DNA from: Longirhabdus pacifica
GTDB lineage: Bacteria; Bacillota; Bacilli; Paenibacillales; DSM-105158
Assembly (NCBI RefSeq): GCF_004115085.1
Contig: NZ_QXJP01000022.1
Span: forward strand, 1 to 32,324
Direction: 5' to 3'
DNA: 32,324 bases
A program made the translations under genes and the position numbers. How positions within the stretch are numbered: position 1 is the stretch's first letter; every line of letters starts with the position of its first letter. Under the pieces are notes generated by a model. That model did no database searches and was not told the origin of the DNA. It saw only the letters and a list, made by a program, of their open reading frames with translations. Shown here piece by piece: positions 13,426-20,470 of the stretch.

Positions 13426-15501
13426 ATGGTTGCGCATCAAAGAGATGAACAAAAGAAAAAGCAGCGTAAGAAGGTCAATTTTGCGTTTCGGTTGAATGTG
13501 TTTTTCTTTTGTATTTTCGTTTTATTTTCTATATTAATTATACGGCTTGCCATATTACAGTTTGTTGAAAGAGAAGAATGGACCGCGTTAAAGACAGAAT
13601 TCCGAACAACATCCGTACCGATTCCTCCTATACGAGGTAAAATTTTGGACGCAGATGGAGAAGTCGTGGTGTACTCCACTCCAACGCAATCATTGTATTT
13701 TCAAATTGAACCAGATCAAAAACAAGAAGATGCTGAAGCTTTAGCAGTGGAGCTGGCTGATGTTTTTAATGCGTATGGTGATGACGATATCATCTGGACA
13801 GCTGAAGACATTGTGGAAAAGATGGATTTATTTTTTAGAAAAGATCTGATTAACACTCCACGAAAGTTAAAGACCGATCTGTCAGATCGTGAAATTGCTT
13901 ACTTTACGGAACATCGTAATCAGTATCAATGGATTGAAATTGTGGAAGAGAGCACAAGACGATACGTAGAGGAAAACAATCAGTTCATCGCACCGCAGTT
14001 GATCGGCTATATGCGTCAATATAATATTGCTAAAAATAATGAATCTCCTCTATATGATCTATATCGTGATACAGAGAAAGACTATTTGTCCAAAGAATAT
14101 GTAGGTTTAGACGGTATTGAGCTCATGTATCAAGAAGAATTAAGAGGAGAAAATGGCAATAAAATTTTCTATACCGATAAACAGCATCGTATTGTCGAGT
14201 TGAAAGAAGTCACCGCACCAGTAAAAGGGAGCGACCTTCATTTAACGATAGATAAAGACGTACAAATGGCAGCACAAACCGCAATAAAGGATCACTTGGA
14301 ATACGTAAAGACGACGAATAATGCGGCATATAGCAGAGGAAGAGAAGCCATTGCAGGTTATGCTGTAGCAATGGAAGTGAAGACTGGTAAAGTTGTGGCC
14401 ATGGCGAACTATGCAGAATCGCCAGATTATGAAGAAGACATCGTATATGATCCACACGTGTGGAACGATAGTATTAGTCAGGAAGAATATAATAAAATTC
14501 AATATTTATATCCTAACGGTTCCATTAAGGATGTACTTGCTAATTATCAAGATGATGCACAGCGGAGGAAACATCCTGGCTCTCTCGTGCCGCTAGGTTC
14601 AACAATGAAGCCACTAACGGTGTTAGTAGGATTGAATGAAGGGTTATTCACCCCCGATACGCAATATAGCGATAATGGCAAATTTATATATGGATTAGAC
14701 GGTTCAAACATTAACAACTCGAATAATAGAGCCAATGGCTTAATAGATCCTGCAGAAGCGCTTCGCACCTCTTCTAATACGTTTATGGCAGAAATGATAG
14801 GGGAAAAGCTGTACAACAAACATGGGGGAGCGGAAGCAGTTCAAGTATGGGATAAATATATGAAAATGTTCGGCTTAGGAGACCTTACAGGTAGTGGATT
14901 GCCAAATGAAAATAAAGGACTTCGTGGTTATTTAAATACCGAAGCGAGCGGAAGTAATCTAGCAGCACTTGTCTTTGCTTCTTTCGGTCAGAATGCGAGA
15001 TATACGACGCTCCAACTAGCGCAATATACGGCAACGCTTGCCAATAAAGGTACGAGAATGCAACCACAATTCGTAGAAAAAATTACGAGTTTCGAAGGGG
15101 AAGTATTGGAACAGTTTGAGCCAGTCATACTGGAACAAAATGAATTTCCTGAAGCGTATTGGGATGAGATTTATGAAGGGATGAGCAACGTAGCAGCTGG
15201 AGGTTTCAGTACGCCATACAATGGGGAGCCGCTTCCTTCCTATACCGTTGCTAGAAAGACGGGTACTTCGGAGCAGGCCGTTTCAGGTTCCATTATTGAA
15301 AATGGGGTGTTCATTGCTTTCGCGCCGATAGAAGATCCACAACTTGCTGTTGCTGTTGTTGTTCCAGAAGGTGGATACGGTGCATGGGCGTCAGGACCTA
15401 TTGCCCGGGCAATATTCGATGCCTACTTTATAGAGCAAGGAGTTATCCCTGATCCTAATGAGCAAACAGAAGAAACACAAGACACTGTGGAAACGGAATA
15501 A
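13426..15501 (+). CDS. Class B penicillin-binding protein, PbpA/PbpH (PBP2)-like
   Basis: A peptidoglycan transpeptidase of 691 aa that acts outside the membrane. It has a basic N-terminus, one membrane anchor (about 22-44), a PBP dimer domain (PIRGKILDADGEVV onward), and a transpeptidase domain with Ser392-Thr-Met-Lys395, Ser449-Ser-Asn451 and Lys611-Thr-Gly613. The C-terminal tail is acidic (EQTEETQDTVETE). Size and motif spacing fit the elongasome enzymes PbpA/PbpH of B. subtilis, which support rod shape. ATG 13426 is chosen because AAAGGGGTGAT fits its spacing; an in-frame GTG at 13414 lies inside that site. No PASTA domain. Terminator at 15683-15708. Confidence 0.92.
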   Translation: MVAHQRDEQKKKQRKKVNFAFRLNVFFFCIFVLFSILIIRLAILQFVEREEWTALKTEFRTTSVPIPPIRGKILDADGEVVVYSTPTQSLYFQIEPDQKQEDAEALAVELADVFNAYGDDDIIWTAEDIVEKMDLFFRKDLINTPRKLKTDLSDREIAYFTEHRNQYQWIEIVEESTRRYVEENNQFIAPQLIGYMRQYNIAKNNESPLYDLYRDTEKDYLSKEYVGLDGIELMYQEELRGENGNKIFYTDKQHRIVELKEVTAPVKGSDLHLTIDKDVQMAAQTAIKDHLEYVKTTNNAAYSRGREAIAGYAVAMEVKTGKVVAMANYAESPDYEEDIVYDPHVWNDSISQEEYNKIQYLYPNGSIKDVLANYQDDAQRRKHPGSLVPLGSTMKPLTVLVGLNEGLFTPDTQYSDNGKFIYGLDGSNINNSNNRANGLIDPAEALRTSSNTFMAEMIGEKLYNKHGGAEAVQVWDKYMKMFGLGDLTGSGLPNENKGLRGYLNTEASGSNLAALVFASFGQNARYTTLQLAQYTATLANKGTRMQPQFVEKITSFEGEVLEQFEPVILEQNEFPEAYWDEIYEGMSNVAAGGFSTPYNGEPLPSYTVARKTGTSEQAVSGSIIENGVFIAFAPIEDPQLAVAVVVPEGGYGAWASGPIARAIFDAYFIEQGVIPDPNEQTEETQDTVETE

Positions 15502-15682
15502 GCTACAGGTACTGAACAAAATAGAAGCGAATGAACGTAAAGTGTGAACATATATGATGTAATATAATAGGAACATGTTAATACTAGAGATAGATTTCAA
15601 TCAGTAAACGTATATAAGCTGTTTTATGGTAGTTACAAACGCCACAAAGCAGTTTTTTTGTATGTAAAAATAGACACAAAAT

Positions 15683-15708
15683 AAAAGTTGCACAAGAGCA
15701 ACTTTTTT
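15683..15708 (+). terminator. Intrinsic terminator after the PBP gene
   Basis: AAAAGTTGC (15683-15691) pairs with GCAACTTTT (15698-15706) around ACAAGA and runs into six T. The remaining intergenic sequence from 15502 holds nothing else recognisable before it. Confidence 0.85.
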
Positions 15709-15717
15709 GTGTATAAT
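15688..15717 (+). promoter_or_regulatory. Probable promoter of the mnt operon, overlapping the terminator
   Basis: TTGCAC (15688-15693), 18 bases, and a perfect -10 TATAAT (15712-15717). The -35 lies inside the upstream terminator stem. Just downstream, 15724-15740 (TGTGAGTTAAGTGAAAA) matches about 10 of 17 positions of the MntR operator as I recall it, too weak to call. Confidence 0.5.
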
Positions 15718-15832
15718 AAATAGTGTGAGTTAAGTGAAAAAAATAGGTACATATGCAAAAGCATAGAACAATGATGATTTTATTCATCAATATGAACAAA
15801 AAATATTATATAAGAGGAAGGAACATGGGAGA

Positions 15833-16822
15833 ATGTCAAACGTAATGAAAGTGAAAGTAAATGGATGGAGAAGATTTGGAATAGCATCATTATTTTTAGC
15901 AGTGATGATTTTGGTTGTAGCAGGTTGTGGAAGCAATGAAACTAGTGATGAAGAAACAAGTGGAGATGAATCTACCACCGATAAAATAAAAGTAACAGCT
16001 ACTATTGGAATGATTACAGATGTAACTCGTCATGTTGGAGGAGATCTTACTGAAGTTTCAGGATTAATGAAAGAAGGAACAGATCCTCATTTGTATAAAG
16101 CAACACCAGGTGATATTAAAAAATTAGACAACGCAGAAATTATTTTTTATAACGGGCTTTATTTAGAAGCGCAAATGGCGGAAATAATAGAGCAAATGAA
16201 CAGTGATGAAAAGCCGACAGTAGCGGTTGGTGAAAAACTAGATACAAGCAAGTTGATAGCTGCAGATCCAGAAACAGGAGGGGAATACGATCCTCACGTA
16301 TGGTTTGATGTAGAATTATGGACTAACGTAACGGAAGAAATTAGAGATGCATTGATTGCATTTGATCCAGACAATAAAGAAGAGTATACAAATAATGCGG
16401 AAGCTTATTTAGCAGAATTGCAGGAACTGGATGCGTATGTACAAGAGCAAATTAACACGATTCCAGAAGGGAAACGAGTATTGATTACAGCACATGATGC
16501 ATTCGGCTATTTTGGTGAAGCATATGGTATTGAAGTTCGTGGGTTGCAAGGTTTAAGTACGGCTTCAGAAGCTGGATCAAAAGACACGGTAGACTTAGTA
16601 AACTTTATCGTAGATAACGAGAGCAATGCGGTGTTTGTTGAAACCAGTATATCTGACGAAGCAATCACATCTGTTATTGAAGGTGCTAAGAAAAAAGGAC
16701 ATAACGTAGTGATTGGTGGTTCACTATTCTCTGATGCGATGGGTGCGGAAGGGACAGAAGAAGGAACATATATTGGGATGGTTCGTCACAATGTAGATAC
16801 CATCGTATCGGCGCTGAAATAA
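15833..16822 (+). CDS. mntA: Manganese ABC transporter substrate-binding lipoprotein
   Basis: A cluster A-I metal-binding protein of 329 aa. The lipoprotein signal ends at lipobox VVAG-Cys32, followed by an acidic Ser/Thr linker. By comparison with PsaA/MntC, metal ligands are His86 (DPHLYK), His155 (YDPHVWFD), Glu246 (STASEAGSKD) and Asp301 (GSLFSDAMG). This His2-Glu-Asp set is typical of Mn2+ receptors; zinc receptors normally have a third His. No His-rich loop, again against ZnuA. Four-gene order matches B. subtilis mntABCD. The start is uncertain: ATG 15833 has AGAGGAAGG 12 bases upstream, and ATG 15845 is also possible. Confidence 0.93.
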   Translation: MSNVMKVKVNGWRRFGIASLFLAVMILVVAGCGSNETSDEETSGDESTTDKIKVTATIGMITDVTRHVGGDLTEVSGLMKEGTDPHLYKATPGDIKKLDNAEIIFYNGLYLEAQMAEIIEQMNSDEKPTVAVGEKLDTSKLIAADPETGGEYDPHVWFDVELWTNVTEEIRDALIAFDPDNKEEYTNNAEAYLAELQELDAYVQEQINTIPEGKRVLITAHDAFGYFGEAYGIEVRGLQGLSTASEAGSKDTVDLVNFIVDNESNAVFVETSISDEAITSVIEGAKKKGHNVVIGGSLFSDAMGAEGTEEGTYIGMVRHNVDTIVSALK

Positions 16823-16840
16823 AAAAAGGAGATGTACACA

Positions 16841-17599
16841 ATGAGTCAATCCCCATTAGAAATAAATAATATAAGTGTCGCATATCAGAAGAAGCCAGTG
16901 CTTCGTGATATTACCTTTAGTATACCGGAAGGGAAATTGATTGGTATCGTAGGTCCGAACGGAGCAGGGAAGTCTACTTTGATTAAAGCGATACTAGGGC
17001 TTATTCCTCGCTTAAGTGGAGAGGTTAAAATATACGGCAAGCCATATAAAGATCAATTGAAAAAGATTGGTTATGTGCCACAAAGAGAATCGGTAGATTG
17101 GGATTTTCCTACGAATGCGCTAGATGTCGTAACCATGGGTCGTTATGGTCATCTAGGTTGGTTTAAGCGACCTGGTAAAAAAGAGAAAGAAATTGCAATG
17201 GAAAGCTTACGCAAAGTTGGCATGCAGGATTATGCCAATCGACAAATTAGTCAGCTATCTGGTGGACAGCAACAGCGTATTTTCCTGGCACGTGCATTAG
17301 CACAAGATGCAACATTATATTTTATGGATGAGCCGTTTGTCGGTGTGGATGCAGCGACGGAAAAGGCGATTATTACGCTGTTGGATGAATTAAAGAAGCA
17401 AGGAAAGACTGTTTTGGTCGTGCATCATGATTTAGCTACGGTAAAAGAATACTTTGATTGGGTCATGCTGCTAAATGAAACGTTAAGAGCGATAGGACCT
17501 GCGGAAGAAGTATTTACTGCAGACATGCTGCAAGAGACTTACGGAGGAAGATTAGCAGTTTTAGATAAGCAAAAAGAGTCTTCTTTCGTTTTAGCATAA
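16841..17599 (+). CDS. mntB: Manganese ABC transporter ATP-binding protein
   Basis: A 252-aa ATPase of the metal-uptake ABC family. Walker A is GPNGAGKST, the Q-loop lies in VPQRES, the signature is the full LSGGQQQR, Walker B is LYFMDEPF, and the H-loop His is in VVHHDL. VDWDFPTNALDVVTMGRYGHLGWF is characteristic of Mn/Zn importers. ATG 16841 has AAAAAAGGAG nine bases before; an in-frame ATG at 16832 abuts that site. It lies between the lipoprotein and permease genes. Confidence 0.95.
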   Translation: MSQSPLEINNISVAYQKKPVLRDITFSIPEGKLIGIVGPNGAGKSTLIKAILGLIPRLSGEVKIYGKPYKDQLKKIGYVPQRESVDWDFPTNALDVVTMGRYGHLGWFKRPGKKEKEIAMESLRKVGMQDYANRQISQLSGGQQQRIFLARALAQDATLYFMDEPFVGVDAATEKAIITLLDELKKQGKTVLVVHHDLATVKEYFDWVMLLNETLRAIGPAEEVFTADMLQETYGGRLAVLDKQKESSFVLA

Positions 17600-17623
17600 G
17601 GTGAAAGTAAGAGGTGAACGTTC

Positions 17624-18553
17624 ATGACGTGGTTTGAAATATTAAAAGAGCCTAATATACAGTGGATATTATGGGCATGTACATTACTAGGTATTGGCAG
17701 TGGTGTCATAGGAAGTTTCGCCTATTTGCGTAAGCAAAGTTTGATGGGAGATGCACTTGCTCACGTGGCACTACCAGGAGTGTGTATTGCTTTCTTGTTA
17801 TCAGGAGTAAAGTCCATTTTCTTATTCATGCTTGGCGCCATGGTGATGGGGATTATATCTACATTTATTATGAGCTATATTACGAGAAAAAGTAGAATTA
17901 AACAAGATACAGCGATTGCTATTATTTTATCTGTATTTTTTGGATTAGGTATCGTCTTGCTTACTTACATTCAGCATAATGCAAATGGTAATCAAAGTGG
18001 CTTGGATAAATTTTTATTCGGTCAAGCTGCTACGATGATTCGTTCAGATGTGATCGTTATGGCAATCATCTCTGCAATATTGATCGTCATTTGTACGCTG
18101 TTTTTCAAAGAATTCAAGTTAGCAAGTTTTGATGCTGGATTTGCCAAAGGTCTTGGCTACCCAGTCGCTTTGATTGAGCAATTAATCATGTTCTTAATTG
18201 TCATTGCCGTTGTGGTTGGTATTCAGGCTGTCGGTGTCGTATTAATGTCTGCATTGCTCATTACACCAGCTGTTTCTGCTCGTTATTGGACAGAAAAATT
18301 AGGTCTTATGGTTTTCCTTTCCGGTCTTTTTGGGGGAGTAAGTGGTGTAATCGGTACGATCATTAGTGCTAGTGGTAACAATTTACCTTCTGGTCCGCTC
18401 GTTGTATTATCTGCAACAGGCATCTTCGTTTTCTCTATTTTGTTCGCACCAAGTCGTGGCGTTGTATCTAAATTTTTATTAAGACAAAGTGTGAAGAGAA
18501 AAGTAGAGAAAGAGAAGCAAATGCAGCTAAGAGAAAGGGGTTCGTCAATATGA
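17624..18553 (+). CDS. mntC: Manganese ABC transporter permease
   Basis: A 309-aa membrane permease of the ABC-3 family (MntC/ZnuB). About eight or nine hydrophobic helices, with SLMGDALAHVALPGVCIAFLLSG near 40-65 and GIQAVGVVLMSALLITPAVSARYWT near 205-230, both hallmark segments. A basic cytoplasmic tail (SVKRKVEKEKQMQLRERGSS) closes the protein. RBS AGAGGTGAACG. The stop overlaps the next start by 4 bases (ATGA), so the two permeases are translationally coupled and probably form a heterodimeric channel. Confidence 0.94.
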   Translation: MTWFEILKEPNIQWILWACTLLGIGSGVIGSFAYLRKQSLMGDALAHVALPGVCIAFLLSGVKSIFLFMLGAMVMGIISTFIMSYITRKSRIKQDTAIAIILSVFFGLGIVLLTYIQHNANGNQSGLDKFLFGQAATMIRSDVIVMAIISAILIVICTLFFKEFKLASFDAGFAKGLGYPVALIEQLIMFLIVIAVVVGIQAVGVVLMSALLITPAVSARYWTEKLGLMVFLSGLFGGVSGVIGTIISASGNNLPSGPLVVLSATGIFVFSILFAPSRGVVSKFLLRQSVKRKVEKEKQMQLRERGSSI

Positions 18554-19464
18554 GTGTGAATGAGCTATGGGTCATTTTGACGGGCATCTTCGTCGCTGCA
18601 AGTTGTGGTATTCTCGGTTGTTTTCTTATATTAAGGAAGATGGCGATGGTCGGAGATGCGATTAGTCACTCTGTACTTCCTGGTATCGTTATTGCCTTTT
18701 TAATTAGTGGTTCTAGGGATTCTTTAGTAATGACACTAGGTGCTGCAGTATTTGGTTTAGTGACCGTATTCCTGATTCAATTATTCAAAAATAGTGGCGT
18801 GCAAACCGATGCTTCTATTGGCGTTGTCTTTACTGCACTATTTGCAGTCGGTATTGTACTCGTTAGTGTATATACAAGACAAATTGATTTAGATTTGGAT
18901 TGTGTACTATATGGTGAGATTGCTTTTGTGCCATTTGATCGGATTACCCTTTTCGGCATGGATGCTGGACCAAAAGCAATATGGGGTACAGGTATTACGT
19001 TTTTTATTACGTTGCTTGTGGTGAGCTTGTTCTACAAACAGTTCAAGATTACATCTTTTGACCCCGCTATGGCAGCATCTGTAGGTATTCCTGTTGCGTT
19101 GATTCACTATATGCTAATGGGGTTAGTATCTTTAACGACTGTATCTTCGTTTGAAAGTGTAGGTGCCATTTTGGTTCTTGGTATGCTCGTGGTTCCTGCT
19201 GCTACAGCATATTTGTTAACAGAACGCTTAAGTGTAATGATTGTTTATAGTGTGGCAGTTGGTATTGTTAGTACAATTCTTGGATACTATGCTGCGGTAT
19301 GGTTGGATGCCTCTATCGCAGGTTGTATCGTAACTGTAGCAGGGATTATTTTTGGGCTTACTTTTATCTTTTCTCCCTCTCACGGCATGATTTCGAAGTG
19401 GTGGAGAAAACGTAAAATCTTACAAGAAGATCATGCTAAACAAGCGCAGTTAGAAACAGCGTAA
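18550..19464 (+). CDS. mntD: Manganese ABC transporter permease, second subunit
   Basis: A 304-aa ABC-3 permease paralogous to the previous one. It shows KMAMVGDAISHSVLPGIVIAFLISG and SFESVGAILVLGMLVVPAATAYLLT, the same two signature regions. The Cys/Asp-containing loop DLDCVLYGEIAFVPFDR is typical of the MntD branch. It ends in a Lys/Gln-rich tail. Starts within the mntC stop codon, with AGAGAAAGGGG upstream. Last gene of the operon; only the weak hairpin at 19539-19581 follows. Confidence 0.94.
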   Translation: MSVNELWVILTGIFVAASCGILGCFLILRKMAMVGDAISHSVLPGIVIAFLISGSRDSLVMTLGAAVFGLVTVFLIQLFKNSGVQTDASIGVVFTALFAVGIVLVSVYTRQIDLDLDCVLYGEIAFVPFDRITLFGMDAGPKAIWGTGITFFITLLVVSLFYKQFKITSFDPAMAASVGIPVALIHYMLMGLVSLTTVSSFESVGAILVLGMLVVPAATAYLLTERLSVMIVYSVAVGIVSTILGYYAAVWLDASIAGCIVTVAGIIFGLTFIFSPSHGMISKWWRKRKILQEDHAKQAQLETA

Positions 19465-19538
19465 GTCATGATGTTTCTCAAAGTGGAGCACAACGTGATG
19501 ATGGTAGTGAATTCATTTCAATTACAATGAATATGTAA

Positions 19539-19581
19539 AATGGCGTAAACAAACGATGCTTGTCGTTATGTTTACGCCATT
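19539..19581 (-). terminator. Hairpin terminator of the shortened 19583 gene; may also serve mntD
   Basis: AATGGCGTAAAC (19539-19550) and GTTTACGCCATT (19570-19581) are a perfect 12-bp inverted repeat. On the minus strand a TTTTAC run follows. The loop (AAACGATGCTTGTCGTTAT) is homologous to the loop of the hairpin at 19869-19910. Confidence 0.65.
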
Positions 19582-19582
19582 A

Positions 19583-19792
19583 TTATAGTGTTTGAAACTT
19601 AGCTAGTTTTTTTTCGTATTTTTGTATTAAAAAAGTCCTTCCATTACGACGAGATTTAGAACCAACAAACTTCACGTTTACAGGAGTTGTAACTCTAACT
19701 GTATCGATGACGTTAAAAACAGGTCCTGGTGAGGAGCAGCAAGCTTTTTTACTTGAAATGACGATCTTTAATCTAGGAGCTTCTATCTTCAT
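19583..19792 (-). pseudogene. Shortened tandem copy of the 19933 gene
   Basis: The 69-residue reading frame aligns with the C-terminal half of its neighbour: MKIEAPRLKIVISSKKACCSSPGPVFNVIDTVRVTTPV against MKIKAAAIELVVSSKKGCFTMPTSSFNVIDKVKVTTPV. No ribosome binding site precedes ATG 19792. The region upstream (19803-19860) is nearly identical to the region upstream of the neighbour, and the two are joined at an ATGC tetranucleotide, as if about 150 bp carrying the N-terminal half had been deleted. The upstream repeat is now open in frame with the remnant (back to a TAG) but offers only ATA/ATC/GTA as possible starts. Probably non-functional. Family not recognised. Confidence 0.55.
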
Positions 19793-19802
19793 TTTTATTC
19801 TG

Positions 19803-19860
19803 GATGCATTTACTGTCGTGATTGCTTGTACTTGTATCTACCTCAACTGAAAAAACCTCC
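19803..19860 (-). repeat. 57-bp direct repeat upstream of the shortened copy
   Basis: GATGCATTTACTGTCGT...TTGCTTGTACTTGTATCTA...CTCAACTGAAAAA is repeated at 20289-20345 with only a few changes. It marks the duplicated unit's upstream (probably promoter/leader) region. Confidence 0.8.
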
Positions 19861-19868
19861 AATAACTA

Positions 19869-19917
19869 GGATGGATTAAAGAAACGATACTTTGTCGTTA
19901 TGTTTAATCCATTTTTT
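19869..19917. terminator. Hairpin between the tandem copies
   Basis: ATGGATTAAA (near 19870) and TTTAATCCAT (near 19904-19914) pair perfectly, with the conserved inner AAACGATA/TGTCGTTA sequence. Six T follow on the plus strand and the minus side has few T, so direction is ambiguous. By position it ends the 19933 gene. Confidence 0.55.
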
Positions 19918-19932
19918 ATTGCATATGAAATG

Positions 19933-20262
19933 TTAGCTAGCTTTCTTGCGTATTTTTGTAGTTAGATAAGTCCTTCTATTTCGACACGATTTAGCAGCTA
20001 CATAATTGACAACCACAGGAGTTGTAACTTTAACCTTATCGATGACGTTGAAAGAGGATGTTGGCATAGTGAAGCAACCTTTTTTACTTGAGACGACTAG
20101 CTCAATTGCCGCAGCTTTTATTTTCATCTTTATTGTTGAATGCGGTTTAATTAACATGACTTTATTTTTAAGTTTTCCATTTCCGCTTCTCGAAGTATAG
20201 GTAGCGATCAATCTAAACGTTGTATTGGAAGTGTTGTTTTTAAATGAAATAAATCCAGACAA
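19933..20262 (-). CDS. Hypothetical beta-rich protein, 109 aa (full-length tandem copy)
   Basis: The protein alternates short hydrophobic strands and polar turns (FISFKNNTSNTTFRLIATYTSRSG, KVMLIKPHSTIKMKIKAAAIELVVSSKKGC, FNVIDKVKVTTPVVVNYVAAKSC), suggesting a small beta-sandwich. It has two Cys and a very basic C-terminus (CRNRRTYLTTKIRKKAS). No signal peptide or membrane helix. I favour TTG 20262, with GAGGTGA five bases upstream, the same arrangement as the genes at 28330 and 28691. An in-frame GTG at 20271 lies inside that site. I do not recognise the family; a spore-surface or other structural role is only a guess. Confidence 0.6.
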   Translation of the reverse strand: MSGFISFKNNTSNTTFRLIATYTSRSGNGKLKNKVMLIKPHSTIKMKIKAAAIELVVSSKKGCFTMPTSSFNVIDKVKVTTPVVVNYVAAKSCRNRRTYLTTKIRKKAS

Positions 20263-20288
20263 TGTAATCACCTCACTTTATAACATAA

Positions 20289-20345
20289 GATGCATTTACT
20301 GTCGTCATTGCTTGTACTTGTATCTATCTCAACTGAAAAACCCTC
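20289..20345 (-). repeat. 57-bp direct repeat upstream of the full-length copy
   Basis: Partner of 19803-19860. It contains a tiny reading frame on the minus strand (ATG ACG ACA GTA AAT GCA ..., 11 codons, ending before the gene's ribosome binding site) that may be accidental. Confidence 0.8.
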
Positions 20346-20470
20346 GATTAACTAATGCTTCATTGTTTTTACTACATTTACTACAGCTCCTCAGTAGAAT
20401 CCTTATTTTACATTGTGTTATAATTGAACATTAGAATGAATGACTTGAATGAGAAGGGATAGGGGTATCC

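Noticed and set aside
15724..15740. MntR operator
   Set aside because: Only about 10 of 17 positions agree with the motif as I recall it; noted under the promoter but not called as a site.
19539..19581. Considered as another copy of the dispersed palindromic repeat because it contains GTTTACGCC and GGCGTAAAC
   Set aside because: The arms are in the opposite order (GGCGTAAAC first), the loop differs and matches the neighbouring hairpin instead, and the outer arms of the repeat are absent.
19583..20262. Identification as S-Ena endospore appendage subunits (DUF3992)
   Set aside because: The beta-rich pattern and Cys residues are suggestive, but the Cys arrangement and N-terminal connector do not match what I remember of Ena proteins.
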